Under the pieces are notes generated by a model. That model ran no database searches, was not told the origin of the DNA, and saw only the letters and a program-made list of their open reading frames with translations. Position numbers and translations under genes: made by a program. Below are positions 34,471 through 43,561 of a stretch of DNA of 52,209 bases, piece after piece. Source of the DNA: Methylobacterium platani (GTDB taxonomy: Bacteria; Pseudomonadota; Alphaproteobacteria; Rhizobiales; Beijerinckiaceae). The stretch spans positions 1 to 52,209 of the forward strand of contig NZ_LWHQ01000046.1 in NCBI RefSeq assembly GCF_001653715.1. The letters are read 5' to 3'. The first letter of the stretch is position 1, and every line of letters starts with the position of its first letter.

Positions 34471-36342
34471 ATGCATGCTCCCGCCACCCCCGCCCCCGGC
34501 ACGGGCGACGGGCTCGTCGAGAGGGGGCTCGTCGCGCCCCTCCTCGCCTGCTCCGACGCCGTCGCGGCCCTCCTCCTGGCCGCCGACCTCGTCGTCGTCG
34601 TCGGCTCGGTGCTGGCGCGCTCGCTGTTCGGTGCCCCGGTCGAATGGTCGGACGACGTCGCCCGCGGCCTGATGGTCGGGTCGAGCTTCTTCGGTGCGGC
34701 CAGTGCGGTCGCCTGGGGCGAGAATCCGGGCGTCGCCTTCTTCGCCGACCGGCTCGGACCGGCGGCGCGGCGGCGCCTCGACGGGCTCGGCGCCGTGCTG
34801 GTGGCGCTGATCTCCGGCCTCGTCTCCTACAACGCCCTGCGGCTCGGCTGGCTGACCGCGGGCCAGACCACCGGCTCGGGCCTGCCGCTCGAATGGACCT
34901 TCCTGCCGATGGGCGGCGGCGCCCTGTTCATGACGGTCTTCGCCCTCGCCATCGCGGGGCGCCGGCCGTTGCGCGACCTCGCGGAGGCGGTCGGCGCGCT
35001 CGCCGTCGTGGCCGCCGGCTTCCTGGCCTGGAATGCGGCGGCGCCGGATTCGCTGCCGGATCCGGGTTGGTTCATGGGGTTCGGCTTCGTCGCCGCCCTC
35101 GTCGGCGGGCTGCCGATCGGCTTCTCGATCGCGCTCGCTGCGCTCATCTACATTTGGGTCGACGGCAACCTGCCCGGCGTGATCTTCGCCCAGCAGATGG
35201 CCCGCGGCATCGACAACTTCGTGCTCCTGGCGATCCCGTTCTTCATCCTGGTCGGCTACCTCATGGAGGCGAACGGCATGTCGGTGCGCCTCATCGAGCT
35301 GCTGCAGCGCCTGGTCGGGCGGATGCGGGGCGGGCTCAACGTCGTCATGGTGCTGTCGATGGTGCTGTTCTCCGGCATCTCCGGCTCCAAGATGGCGGAC
35401 GTGGCCGCCGTCGGCTCGGTGCTGGTCCCGGCGGCGCGGCGCTCGCGCCAGGATCCGAGCCAGGCGGTGGCTCTGCTCGCCGCCTCCGCGGTGATGGCCG
35501 AGACGATCCCGCCCTGCATCAACCTCATCATCCTCGGCTTCGTCGCCAACCTGTCGATCGGCGGGCTGTTCATGGCCGGGCTTATCCCCGCGGCCTTGAT
35601 GGCGGCGGCCCTGATCGGGGTCTCGATCCTGTTCGGCACCAAGGCGGCGATCGCCGCCGACCTGGTTCCGGACGGCTCGCTGCGTCGGATGTGGATCGGC
35701 GCGATCGTCTCGCTCGGGCTGATCGCGATGATCTTCATCGGCTTCAAGAGCGGATTCGCCACCGCGACCGAGATCTCGGCCTTCGCGGTACTCTACGCGA
35801 TCGTCGTCGGCGCGGCGGTGTTCGGCGAGCTGAGCTGGCGCGGCCTGGCGAAGTCCTTCGTCCAGGCGGCGACGCGCTCGGGCCTCGTCCTGTTCATCGT
35901 CGCGGCGGCGCAGGCCCTCGCCTTCGTGCTGACGCTCCAGCAGGTGCCGCACGCGCTCGGCGAGGCGATGGTCGGCCTGTCGCAATCGAGCGGCACCTGG
36001 CTGTTCCTGCTGCTCTCGATCGCGATCCTGATCGTCATGGGCTCGGTGCTGGAGGGCGCGGCGGCCCTCATCATCTTCGGGCCGCTGCTGGTCCCGATCG
36101 CGGCGCGGCTCGGGATCGATCCGCTGCATTTCGGGGTCGTGCTGGTGATCGCCATGGGGATCGGGCTCTTCGCGCCGCCGCTGGGCCTGGGCCTCTACGG
36201 CGCCTGCCTGATCGGCCACGTCCCGATCGAGCGGACGGTCCGGCCGATCCTGGGCTATCTCGGCCTCCTCTTCGCCTGCCTGCTGCTGATCGCCTTCGTG
36301 CCGGTCCTCAGCACCGGGCTGCCGCGGCTGCTCGGATATTGA
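34471..36342 (+). CDS. Fused TRAP permease (DctQ-DctM)
   Basis: 623 residues. The first 180 residues form four membrane segments with the DctQ motif WSDDVARGLMVGSSFFGAA. From about residue 190 the DctM part begins (MGFGFVAALVGGLPIGFSIALAALIYIW) with its PFFILVGYLMEANGMS and FSGISGSKMADVAAVGSVLVPA motifs and a GLFAPPLGLGLYGAC end. Normally two proteins, here one; fused forms are known. It uses sodium gradients to import the acid caught by DctP. It begins 13 bases after dctP. Confidence 0.9.
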   Translation: MHAPATPAPGTGDGLVERGLVAPLLACSDAVAALLLAADLVVVVGSVLARSLFGAPVEWSDDVARGLMVGSSFFGAASAVAWGENPGVAFFADRLGPAARRRLDGLGAVLVALISGLVSYNALRLGWLTAGQTTGSGLPLEWTFLPMGGGALFMTVFALAIAGRRPLRDLAEAVGALAVVAAGFLAWNAAAPDSLPDPGWFMGFGFVAALVGGLPIGFSIALAALIYIWVDGNLPGVIFAQQMARGIDNFVLLAIPFFILVGYLMEANGMSVRLIELLQRLVGRMRGGLNVVMVLSMVLFSGISGSKMADVAAVGSVLVPAARRSRQDPSQAVALLAASAVMAETIPPCINLIILGFVANLSIGGLFMAGLIPAALMAAALIGVSILFGTKAAIAADLVPDGSLRRMWIGAIVSLGLIAMIFIGFKSGFATATEISAFAVLYAIVVGAAVFGELSWRGLAKSFVQAATRSGLVLFIVAAAQALAFVLTLQQVPHALGEAMVGLSQSSGTWLFLLLSIAILIVMGSVLEGAAALIIFGPLLVPIAARLGIDPLHFGVVLVIAMGIGLFAPPLGLGLYGACLIGHVPIERTVRPILGYLGLLFACLLLIAFVPVLSTGLPRLLGY

Positions 36343-36351
36343 GGAGGGACG

Positions 36352-37329
36352 ATGAAGCTGCTCCTGACCCACACCCCGCACATGCGCGAGCGGTATTACG
36401 GCCCGCGGGCCCTTGCCGCGCTGCGCGGCCTCGCGGAGGTCGTGCTCCACGAGGGCGACGCGGCCCTCGACGCGGCCGCCCTGGTCGCGGCCGCCGCCGA
36501 GGTCGACCTCGTCGTCTCCGACCGGCTCACCCCCGGCCCGGGCGAGATCTTCGCCGGCCTGCCGCGCTTGCGGGCCTTCCTGCGTTGCGCCGTCGACATC
36601 CGCGACGTCGATGTCGGGGCGGCGAGCCGGGCCGGCATCCTGGTCACGCATGCCGCGCCCGGCTTCGTCGCCTCGGTGACCGAGCTGGCGCTCGGCTTCA
36701 TGGTCGACCTGTCGCGCGGCATCTCGCGCGCGACGCGGGATTATCAGGCCGGCCGCGCCCCGGAGGTGCGGATGGGGCGCCAGCTCGCCGGCAGCCGCCT
36801 CGGGATCATCGGCTACGGGGCGATCGGCCGGAGCCTCGCGGGCGTCGCCGGTGCTCTCGGCATGGAGGTGCTGGTGTCCGACCCCCACGTCGCGGTCCCG
36901 GCGGGCCAGGGCCGGCAGGTGGGCTTCGAGACGCTGATGGCGGAGGCCGACATCGTCGTGTGCCTCGCGGTCGCCACCGAGGCGACCGAGAACCTGATCG
37001 ACGCGCGGGCGCTGGCGCGGATGCGGCGCGACGCGGTCTTCATCAATCTCTCGCGCGGCAACCTCGTCGACGAGGCGGCCCTCGCGGCGGCGCTGACCGA
37101 GGGCCGCATCGCCGGCGCCGCGATGGATGTCGGGCGCGCCACCGACCAGATGCCCTCGCCCGCCCTCACGCGGCTGGGCAACGTGATCGCGACCCCGCAT
37201 ATCGGCGGCCTGACCCCGCCGGCGATCGAGGCGCAGGCCTTCGACACGGTCTCGCAGGTGCGCGCCATCCTGGCCGGCGAGGTGCCGAAGGGGGCGGCCA
37301 ACGCGGAGAGCTGGTCGCGCCGGCCGTGA
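36352..37329 (+). CDS. D-2-hydroxyacid dehydrogenase-family protein with altered active site
   Basis: 325 residues. The Rossmann motif GIIGYGAIGRSLAG (about 149-162), the catalytic Arg in NLSRGNLVDEAAL and the catalytic His in ATPHIGGLTP are present. The usual catalytic Glu in DVFExEP is not: the segment reads MDVGRATDQMPSP, with R at that place. It starts 9 bases after the TRAP permease stop, so it should act on the imported acid. It could be a member of a divergent conserved subfamily or have changed chemistry; plain 2-keto acid reduction should not be assumed. Confidence 0.82.
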   Translation: MKLLLTHTPHMRERYYGPRALAALRGLAEVVLHEGDAALDAAALVAAAAEVDLVVSDRLTPGPGEIFAGLPRLRAFLRCAVDIRDVDVGAASRAGILVTHAAPGFVASVTELALGFMVDLSRGISRATRDYQAGRAPEVRMGRQLAGSRLGIIGYGAIGRSLAGVAGALGMEVLVSDPHVAVPAGQGRQVGFETLMAEADIVVCLAVATEATENLIDARALARMRRDAVFINLSRGNLVDEAALAAALTEGRIAGAAMDVGRATDQMPSPALTRLGNVIATPHIGGLTPPAIEAQAFDTVSQVRAILAGEVPKGAANAESWSRRP

Positions 37330-37524
37330 GCGACGCGCCAATGGGGCGGGCAGCCCCGTCGTCCTTCGACCGGGCGGGCTCGGCGCGTCGCCGCCGGCTG
37401 CGGCGGCGCGGTGCCGCACCAAGAGGTCACCCGGTCATTCCGCATACGAGCTTGTCTCGGAGCCCGTGAGCGGCCCCCATCGGGCAGGGCCCGGAACAGC
37501 CACGCCCGATCGTCCGCCTCGGCC

Positions 37525-38700
37525 TCATCGCTCCTCGTCGCCCCGTCGCGGATCGAATCCATGCAGGTCCTCGCGGTTGGCGCGCAGCGCGTGCCCCCAT
37601 TTCGCGAGCCACCAGCCATATTGCTCCGGCCAGGCTTCGAAATTGCCGGTGAGCCCGAAATGCTCGGCGGCGTGGTGGGCCCAGAACGGGTCGTACAGCA
37701 TCTGGCGCGCCAGGAAGATCAGGTCGGCCTTGCCGTCCTGGAGGATGCGCTCGGCGAGATCCGGCGTCCGGATCATGCCGACGGCCCCCGTCGCGATGCC
37801 GGCCTCGCGCCGGATCTGGTCGGCGAAGGGAACCTGGTAGCCCGGGCCGCGCGCCAGGTTGGCGTTGGTCGAGCCGACCCGCAGGTTCCCGCCCGTCGAG
37901 CAATCGACGAGATCGACGCCGAGCGCCTTGAGCGCGCGCGCGAAGACGACGCTGTCCTCGATCTCCCAGCCGCCGTCGATCCAGTCCGTCGCCGAGATGC
38001 GCACGAAGAGCGGCATGCCGGCCGGGATCGCCGCGCGCACGGCGCGCGTGACCTCCAGGGGGAACCGCATCCGGTTCTCGCGGCTGCCGCCATGCGCGTC
38101 GGTCCTGACATTCGCGAGCGGCGACAGGAAGGATTGCAGAAGGTAGCCGTGCGCCATGTGCAGTTCGACGAGGTCGAAGCCCGCCAGGACCGCCCGTCGC
38201 GCGGTCGCCACGAACGCATCGCGGATGCCGACGAGCCCGTCGTCGCTGAGCGGAATCGGTTCGGCGTAACCGTCCGCGAAGCGCAGGGCGGAGGGGCCCG
38301 ACGGCGTCCAGGCCTCCTCGCCCATGGCGAGGTCGCGGTCCGTCAGGGGCCCGTTGCCCCGGAAGGCCCGCTGCTGGCCCGACTTGCGCCCGCCATGGTT
38401 GATCTGGATTCCGGCGGCGGCGCCGTTCGCCTTGATGACGTGCGCGACCTGGCGCATCCCGTCGATCTGGCCGTCGTGCCAGAGACCGGGATCGCCGTTG
38501 GTGATGCGGCCGAGCCGGCTGACCGAGGTCTGCTCGACGATGACCAGCCCCGCCCCACCCATCGCGAACTTGCCGTAATGGACGAGGTGAAACGGCGTGA
38601 CTTCGCCGTTCTCCGCCGAGTACATGCCCATCGGCGAGACGACGATTCGGTTCTTGAGTTCCAGACTCCGGAAGGAGACCGTTTCGAACAATTTCACCAT
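37525..38700 (-). CDS. Old Yellow Enzyme, YqjM-like NADH:flavin oxidoreductase
   Basis: 391 residues, TIM-barrel FMN enzyme. It starts KLFETVSFRSLELKNRIVVSPM, has the active-site block HMAHGYLLQSFLSPLANVRT (Tyr proton donor), GGSRENRMRFPLEV, and the FMN-phosphate region of the C-terminus (ADLIFLARQMLYDPFW). The substrate-anchoring LAHAGRK is here INHGGRKSG. It reduces activated C=C bonds or oxidises 2-enoate-type compounds. Last gene of the minus-strand unit started at 42250. The 195-base gap 37330-37524 on its 3' side contains only a small GC hairpin (37389-37405). Confidence 0.9.
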   Translation of the reverse strand: MVKLFETVSFRSLELKNRIVVSPMGMYSAENGEVTPFHLVHYGKFAMGGAGLVIVEQTSVSRLGRITNGDPGLWHDGQIDGMRQVAHVIKANGAAAGIQINHGGRKSGQQRAFRGNGPLTDRDLAMGEEAWTPSGPSALRFADGYAEPIPLSDDGLVGIRDAFVATARRAVLAGFDLVELHMAHGYLLQSFLSPLANVRTDAHGGSRENRMRFPLEVTRAVRAAIPAGMPLFVRISATDWIDGGWEIEDSVVFARALKALGVDLVDCSTGGNLRVGSTNANLARGPGYQVPFADQIRREAGIATGAVGMIRTPDLAERILQDGKADLIFLARQMLYDPFWAHHAAEHFGLTGNFEAWPEQYGWWLAKWGHALRANREDLHGFDPRRGDEER

Positions 38701-38739
38701 CGGAGCCTCGGTCTCATCGAGCCTGGAGAAGGCTTGCGG

Positions 38740-39948
38740 TCACGCCGGGGCCCGGGCGAGCGCCCCGGACGCATGGAGCGCCTCGATCGCGCTCTGCGGC
38801 AGCCCGAGATACTCGGCGAGCACCTCCGCATTGTGCTGTCCGAGGCGCGCGGAGGGGACATAATCCGGCGCCTCGGCGTCATGCAGGATCAGCGGCGTGC
38901 GGTGGACCAGGATCTCGCCGTAATCGGGATGATCGATCTCGCGCAGCATGCCGCGATCGTGGAGATGGCGATCCTGCGTCACCTCCAGGAGGTCGCGGAC
39001 CGGGGCGCAGGGCACCTTGTTGCGGCGGCAGGCCTCGGTGATGTCGGCGCGCGTGCGCGCACCGGACCACTGGCCGATGATCTCGTCCACGAGGTCGATG
39101 TGCTGCAGGCGGTCGCGCACCGTCGCAAAGCGCGGGTCGGCGAGAAGGTCGTCCCGATCCATGGCCCGCGCCAGCCCGACCCAGTGGGACTCGTTCACGC
39201 TGATGATCGCCACGTAGCCGTCGGAGGCCGGATAGACGTTGTAGGGCGCTTCCGCGAGCCCGCCGTGGCGGTTGCCGGTGCGCGGCGCGGCGGCCTGGCG
39301 GTTGAAGACTTCCGCGAGGTTCGAGGCCATGGCCGGGTAGCAGGCCTCGACCATCGCGACCTCGACGAGCTGCCCCTTGCCGGTCCTCTCGCGGCTGTAG
39401 AGCGCCGTCATGATCGCGCCGTAGAGATGGATGCCCGTGAGGAAATCCGAGATCGCGGGACCGGCCTTGACCGGCGGCCCGTCCGGAAAGCCGGTGACGC
39501 TCATCATCCCGGAGACGGCCTGGATCGTCAGGTCCATGGCGAGGTTGTCGCGGTCCGGTCCCGACAGACCGTAGCCGGTGGCCGAGGCGTAGACGAGGCG
39601 CGGGTTCAGCGCGCTCAGGGCGCCGTAGCCCGCGCCCAGCCGGTCGAGCACGCCGGGGGCATAGTTCTCGAGCAGTACATCCGCCTTCGCGGCCAGCGAC
39701 TTCAGGAGTTCCACGCCGTCCGGCGACTTCAGGTTCAGGCTGACGTTGCGCTTGTTGGCATTGAGCATCGCGAAGGGTACGGCGTTGCCCTTGCTGATGA
39801 GCGCGCGATGGCGCACCGGCTCCCCGTGGGGCGGCTCGATCTTGATGACGGTCGCGCCGGCCTGGGCCAGCAGGAAGCCCGCATAGGGCCCCTGATAGAC
39901 CTGACCGAGATCCAGCACGGTGATGCCTTCGAGCGGAAGCGTCTTCAT
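38740..39948 (-). CDS. CaiB/BaiF family CoA transferase
   Basis: 402 residues. Family III CoA transferase: GITVLDLGQVYQGPYAGFLLA at the N-terminus, GATVIKIEPPHGEP, then ASATGYGLSGPDRD and the catalytic Asp in NLAMDLTIQAVSGMM. It moves CoA between carboxylic acids, activating an acid for degradation. The gene lies 39 bases upstream of the flavin oxidoreductase gene on the same strand, and the two may treat the same acyl-CoA. Start ATG 39948. Confidence 0.9.
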   Translation of the reverse strand: MKTLPLEGITVLDLGQVYQGPYAGFLLAQAGATVIKIEPPHGEPVRHRALISKGNAVPFAMLNANKRNVSLNLKSPDGVELLKSLAAKADVLLENYAPGVLDRLGAGYGALSALNPRLVYASATGYGLSGPDRDNLAMDLTIQAVSGMMSVTGFPDGPPVKAGPAISDFLTGIHLYGAIMTALYSRERTGKGQLVEVAMVEACYPAMASNLAEVFNRQAAAPRTGNRHGGLAEAPYNVYPASDGYVAIISVNESHWVGLARAMDRDDLLADPRFATVRDRLQHIDLVDEIIGQWSGARTRADITEACRRNKVPCAPVRDLLEVTQDRHLHDRGMLREIDHPDYGEILVHRTPLILHDAEAPDYVPSARLGQHNAEVLAEYLGLPQSAIEALHASGALARAPA

Positions 39949-39971
39949 GGTGTCTGCTCTCGTCGACGCCG

Positions 39972-40826
39972 TCAGAAGCCGTAGAGGCGTGTCGGGTTGT
40001 CGATCAGGATTCTGCGGCGCACCGCCTCGTCGGGGACGCAATCCCACAGGAGCTGCAGCAGGTCCTGGAGGTCGGGCCGGGTCTCGTCCGTGTGCCCGAC
40101 ATGCGGCCAGTCGCTGCCCCACACGACCTGGTCCGGCGCCGCCTCGACGATCGCGCGCATGAAGGGCGCGGTATCCCGGTAGGGCCGCCCCGCCCGCGTG
40201 TTGCGGTCCGCGCCCGAGATCTTGACCCAGTAACGCCCGGTCTTCAGCCGCTCCGTGAAGGCGACGTAGTCCGGGTGCCGGTGACCCTTGTCGGCCATCG
40301 TCCGGCACATGTGGTCGACGACGTAGGTGAGGGGCAGCCGCTCCAAGCTCTCGGCCGCCGCCGCCAAATCCGAACTCTCGATCCAGATCTGCGCGTGCCA
40401 ACCGCGCTCCGCGAGGCGGGGCGCGAGTTCGACGAGGTCGTCGAAGCTCGTCCCCAGCGTCGAGACGGGTTTGCCGTCCTGCCGGATCATGGTGACGCGG
40501 ACGGCCTTGAAGCCGGCATCGGTCAGCTCGTCGAGGCGACGGTCGGTGACGTCCGGCTGCAGGATGGCGGTCGCCCGCAATCTGTCCGGGAAGCGGCGAA
40601 GCGCTTCGAACGTCACCGCGTTGTCCGCACCCGATCCGACCGCGTGGACGATCACGCCGCGCATCACGCCGATCCGGTCCCACAGCGCGAAGGCGTCCTC
40701 GATGGTGAAGGCGCGGGCGGGCGTGAACCGCCCTTCCGAGCCGGCCGGGAAGCGCTCGAACGGCCCGTAGATGTGAAAGTGGCAGTCGCAGCTGCCGTCG
40801 GGGAGGCGGAGGGCGGTGTTGCTCAT
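39972..40826 (-). CDS. Amidohydrolase-family protein, LigI-like (2-pyrone-4,6-dicarboxylate lactonase type)
   Basis: 284 residues. The metal site CDCHFHIYGPFE (HxH) near the N-terminus, YVVDHMCR and the late catalytic GSDWPHVGHTDE are complete. Two start codons lie six bases apart (40832 and 40826); AGGA is 1 base before the first and 7 before the second, so 40826 is preferred. It hydrolyses a lactone, carboxylate ester or amide. It lies 23 bases upstream of the CoA transferase gene. The 215 bases between it and the binding protein gene (40827-41041) contain no convincing gene. Confidence 0.86.
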   Translation of the reverse strand: MSNTALRLPDGSCDCHFHIYGPFERFPAGSEGRFTPARAFTIEDAFALWDRIGVMRGVIVHAVGSGADNAVTFEALRRFPDRLRATAILQPDVTDRRLDELTDAGFKAVRVTMIRQDGKPVSTLGTSFDDLVELAPRLAERGWHAQIWIESSDLAAAAESLERLPLTYVVDHMCRTMADKGHRHPDYVAFTERLKTGRYWVKISGADRNTRAGRPYRDTAPFMRAIVEAAPDQVVWGSDWPHVGHTDETRPDLQDLLQLLWDCVPDEAVRRRILIDNPTRLYGF

Positions 40827-41041
40827 GGTCATGTCCTGGCGATGTCCCGGCGGTCTGCCGGCAATCCGTAGGGGCCGGAATCGGCGCGTGGGACGTCGGG
40901 CGGATCGGAGGCTGCGCCGGCGGGGCGGCCGGCCGACGATCCGGGCGCAGTCCGTCGCCGCGATCCGCCCGCACCGGCGGATCCCGACGCCGTTGCCGTC
41001 CCGGACGATGTGCGGATCGACGTGAGCCGCACGAAGAACCG

Positions 41042-42250
41042 TCATGATTTCTGCATGAGCGGGCACTTGCTCTCCGCGCGTGGAATGTTCGCGTCCTCGC
41101 CCGACACGGTCGAGATCACGTCGTAGTAGTCCCATGGCGCCTTCGATGCCGCCGGGCTCTTTACCCGCAGCAAGTAGTAATCATGGATATGCATTCCGTC
41201 TTCGCGGACATGCCCATTCTTCGAGAAGAAGTCGTTGACCGGCATCGATCGAATCATCTCGAGCACCTTTCCGGTCTCGGTCGTGCCGGCGGCCTGGACG
41301 GCCTTCAAGTAGTGCATCGTTGCCGAGTAGAGGCCGGCCTGAACCATGGTCGGCATGCGGCCGATCTTGTCGAAGAAGCGCCGGCCGAACTTGCGAGACT
41401 CGTCGTCGCGGTCCCAGTAGAACGCCTCCGACATGTAGATGCCCTGCGCATTGGCAAGGCCCGCCGCATGCGTGTCCGTGATCTGGAGAAGCAAGGCGGC
41501 CGCCTTCATCGTGCTGCCCTTGCCGAGAACGCCGAACTCGTGCGCCTGCCGCAGGGCGGTCGAGACATCGAGGCCGGTATTGGCCAGCCCGAGGACGCTC
41601 GCGCCGGAATTCTGCGCCTGAAGAAGGAAGGACGAGAAGTCGCTCGTACCGAAGGGATGCCGGGCGGCGCCGAGCACTTTGCCGCCGAGCTGCTTCACCA
41701 CCGAGGTCGCATCGTGCTCGAGCGCGTGACCGAACGCATAGTCGGCCGTCAGGAAGAACCAGTCTTTGCCACCGCGCTCGACCAGTGCCTTCGCCGTGCT
41801 GCGGGCGAGCGCGTAAGTATTGTATGACCACTGGAAGCTGTTGGGCGAACACTTCTCGTTGGTGAGCGCCGACGTCCCGACCGACGATGCGATCATGATC
41901 TTGTTCTTCTCGCGCGTGATCTCGGACACGGCGAGCGCTACGGCAGAATTGGACAGATCGAGAATGACGTTGACGTTCTCGGTATCGTACCATTTGCGAG
42001 CGATGCTGGACCCGATATCCGGCTTGTTCTGATGGTCGGCCGAGATCATCGCGATGGGCGAGCCGAGCAGCTTTCCGCCGAAATCCTGGATCGCCATCTT
42101 GACGACCTCGACCGATGCCGGGCCCGAGGCGTCGGCATATTGCCCGGACTGATCGTTCAGCACGCCCAGCTTCACGGGCCCTGCTTGGGTCTGTGCTTGT
42201 GCAGCCGTCAGGCTGGTCGCGATCAAGACAGACGCGATCCACGCTCTCAT
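41042..42250 (-). CDS. LIV-type periplasmic binding protein, orphan
   Basis: 402 residues with a signal peptide (MRAWIASVLIATSLTAAQAQ). The mature start VKLGVLNDQSGQYADASGPA and the SSVGTSALTNEKCSPNSF block are Peripla_BP_6 features. Start ATG 42250 follows AGGGAGG at 8 bases. It heads the minus-strand unit with amidohydrolase, CoA transferase and flavin oxidoreductase genes, but no cognate permease or ATPase gene is present. Lines I counted inside it are 58-67% GC, lower than its neighbours, with A/T third positions; it looks acquired from another genome. Confidence 0.89.
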   Translation of the reverse strand: MRAWIASVLIATSLTAAQAQTQAGPVKLGVLNDQSGQYADASGPASVEVVKMAIQDFGGKLLGSPIAMISADHQNKPDIGSSIARKWYDTENVNVILDLSNSAVALAVSEITREKNKIMIASSVGTSALTNEKCSPNSFQWSYNTYALARSTAKALVERGGKDWFFLTADYAFGHALEHDATSVVKQLGGKVLGAARHPFGTSDFSSFLLQAQNSGASVLGLANTGLDVSTALRQAHEFGVLGKGSTMKAAALLLQITDTHAAGLANAQGIYMSEAFYWDRDDESRKFGRRFFDKIGRMPTMVQAGLYSATMHYLKAVQAAGTTETGKVLEMIRSMPVNDFFSKNGHVREDGMHIHDYYLLRVKSPAASKAPWDYYDVISTVSGEDANIPRAESKCPLMQKS

Positions 42251-42348
42251 GCGGCGTCCTCCCTTTAGTTTGTTTTTTTCTTGGCGACTGATTGCGTTAA
42301 AGCCTGAGCGAGACACTGTCGGGTGTCAATCAGCATCGCGATCGTCTC

Positions 42349-42366
42349 ACATCACATATGTGATGT
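42349..42366. promoter_or_regulatory. 18-bp perfect palindrome, candidate operator
   Basis: ACATCACATATGTGATGT is a perfect palindrome about 100 bases upstream of the binding protein gene, in an A+T-rich patch. On the minus strand a TTGACA (complement of 42324-42329) lies between the palindrome and the gene, so the site is placed just upstream of a possible promoter, as for an activator or repressor. The gap 42251-42721 (471 bases) contains no gene I can support. Confidence 0.5.
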
Positions 42367-42721
42367 AACGCGCCTTCATATCCGTGAAAATGCGCAAGCT
42401 CGCAGACGTCACCTCACCACGCGAAGTCTCGAATCTGCTTGTCATACCCTCGCGCCCTGGCCTCGACCCGTCGATGCCGGGGCGTCCGGCGCATCAGCGC
42501 CGACGCAAGGACAGGGAAACCTTGCGGGGCCTCATCCGTGGGTGGAGCGGGTGCCCGGGGGATTTCGCGCCCTCCGTCCGCCAGGACGGCGGTGGCGGCG
42601 CGATCGGGCTGGAAGGCGGTTACGGCGGCAGGGCCGTCGGGGGAGACGGCCTTCCCGGCGCGTCTCGTCCCGCTGCCGGCGGCCGGGGCGGCGGCGAAGA
42701 ACCCGCGAACCGGAGTGACGC

Positions 42722-43420
42722 TCAGGCGCTGGTCGCTCGGCGGTAGCGGGCGAGCGCCTCGTCGTTCGGGGGGTAGAGGCCGGGAAGAGGCGTGCCGGAG
42801 AGAATTTCCGACAGGATCCACGCTTCGAGGCGCTCCTGCTCGGCCGCCGGGCCGGCGAGCTCCGCCACCAGCGCCTTCGGCACCACCACCGCGCCGTCCG
42901 CATCCGCCACGATCACGTCGTCCGGATAGACCGCCACGCCGCCGCAGCCCACGGGCTCCTGCCAGTTCACGAAGGTCATGCCGGTGACGGCGGGGGGCGC
43001 GGCGACGCCCTGCGCCCAGATCGGCAGGCCGGTCGCGGTAATGCCGTCGAGGTCGCGCACCGCGCCGTCGGTGACGAGCGCCGTCACGCCGCGCTGGCTC
43101 ATGCGGGCGCACAGGATGTCGCCGTAGACGCCGGCATCGGTGCAGCCGCCGGAGGCGACGACGGCGATGCAGCCCGGCGGCATCGCCTCCACGGCGGTGC
43201 GGGTCGAGATCGGTGCCGACCAGGCCGCCGGGGTCGCGAGGTCCTCCCGGGCCGGGATGAAGCGCAAGGTGAAGGCGCGGCCGGCGACCCGTCCCTGGCC
43301 CGGCACCAGCGGCCGAGTTCCCCGCAGCCAGACATTGCGCAGGCCCTTCTTGAGCATCAGCGTCGTCAGGGTCGCTGTGGACACCTCGCGCAAGGCTGCG
43401 ATCAGTTCTGCTTCGGACAT
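42722..43420 (-). CDS. RraA-like aldolase/decarboxylase (4-hydroxy-4-methyl-2-oxoglutarate aldolase family)
   Basis: 232 residues. The family core is VVASGGCTDAGVYGDILCARM and the active-site TDGAVRDLDGI, whose Arg and Asp bind substrate and metal in the aldolases. Family members cleave 4-hydroxy-2-oxo acids to pyruvate or decarboxylate oxaloacetate. The gene sits 3' of a carrier gene and a dehydratase gene on the same strand, an arrangement that makes sense for sugar-acid or aldonic-acid breakdown. Regulation of RNase E, the namesake role, is unlikely here. Confidence 0.86.
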   Translation of the reverse strand: MSEAELIAALREVSTATLTTLMLKKGLRNVWLRGTRPLVPGQGRVAGRAFTLRFIPAREDLATPAAWSAPISTRTAVEAMPPGCIAVVASGGCTDAGVYGDILCARMSQRGVTALVTDGAVRDLDGITATGLPIWAQGVAAPPAVTGMTFVNWQEPVGCGGVAVYPDDVIVADADGAVVVPKALVAELAGPAAEQERLEAWILSEILSGTPLPGLYPPNDEALARYRRATSA

Positions 43421-43561
43421 CGTCGGTTATCTCTGCCGGTTGTCGATGCCCGGCCGGTGGCCGGGACGCGCTCTGCGTGTCCGCGGTGGCGCGGACGGTC
43501 GAAGGGTTTCGCTCCTCCGCCCGGGACGCATGACGGAGGCGACCGCTCCGGTGACGACGGC

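Noticed and set aside
34333..37422. A 1029-residue minus-strand frame across the TRAP permease and dehydrogenase genes
   Set aside because: Low-complexity Arg/Asp/Glu/His text with no motif, antisense to clear genes.
37411..39984. An 857-residue plus-strand frame
   Set aside because: Antisense to the Old Yellow Enzyme and CoA transferase genes, both of which have intact active-site motifs.
40827..41041. N-terminal extension of the amidohydrolase or a small gene
   Set aside because: Arg-rich text without homology; the ribosome site fits the ATG at 40826.
42367..42721. Possible small genes in the 355-base gap
   Set aside because: Frames on both strands are open only because of GC richness. 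There are no recognisable domains and no good ribosome sites.
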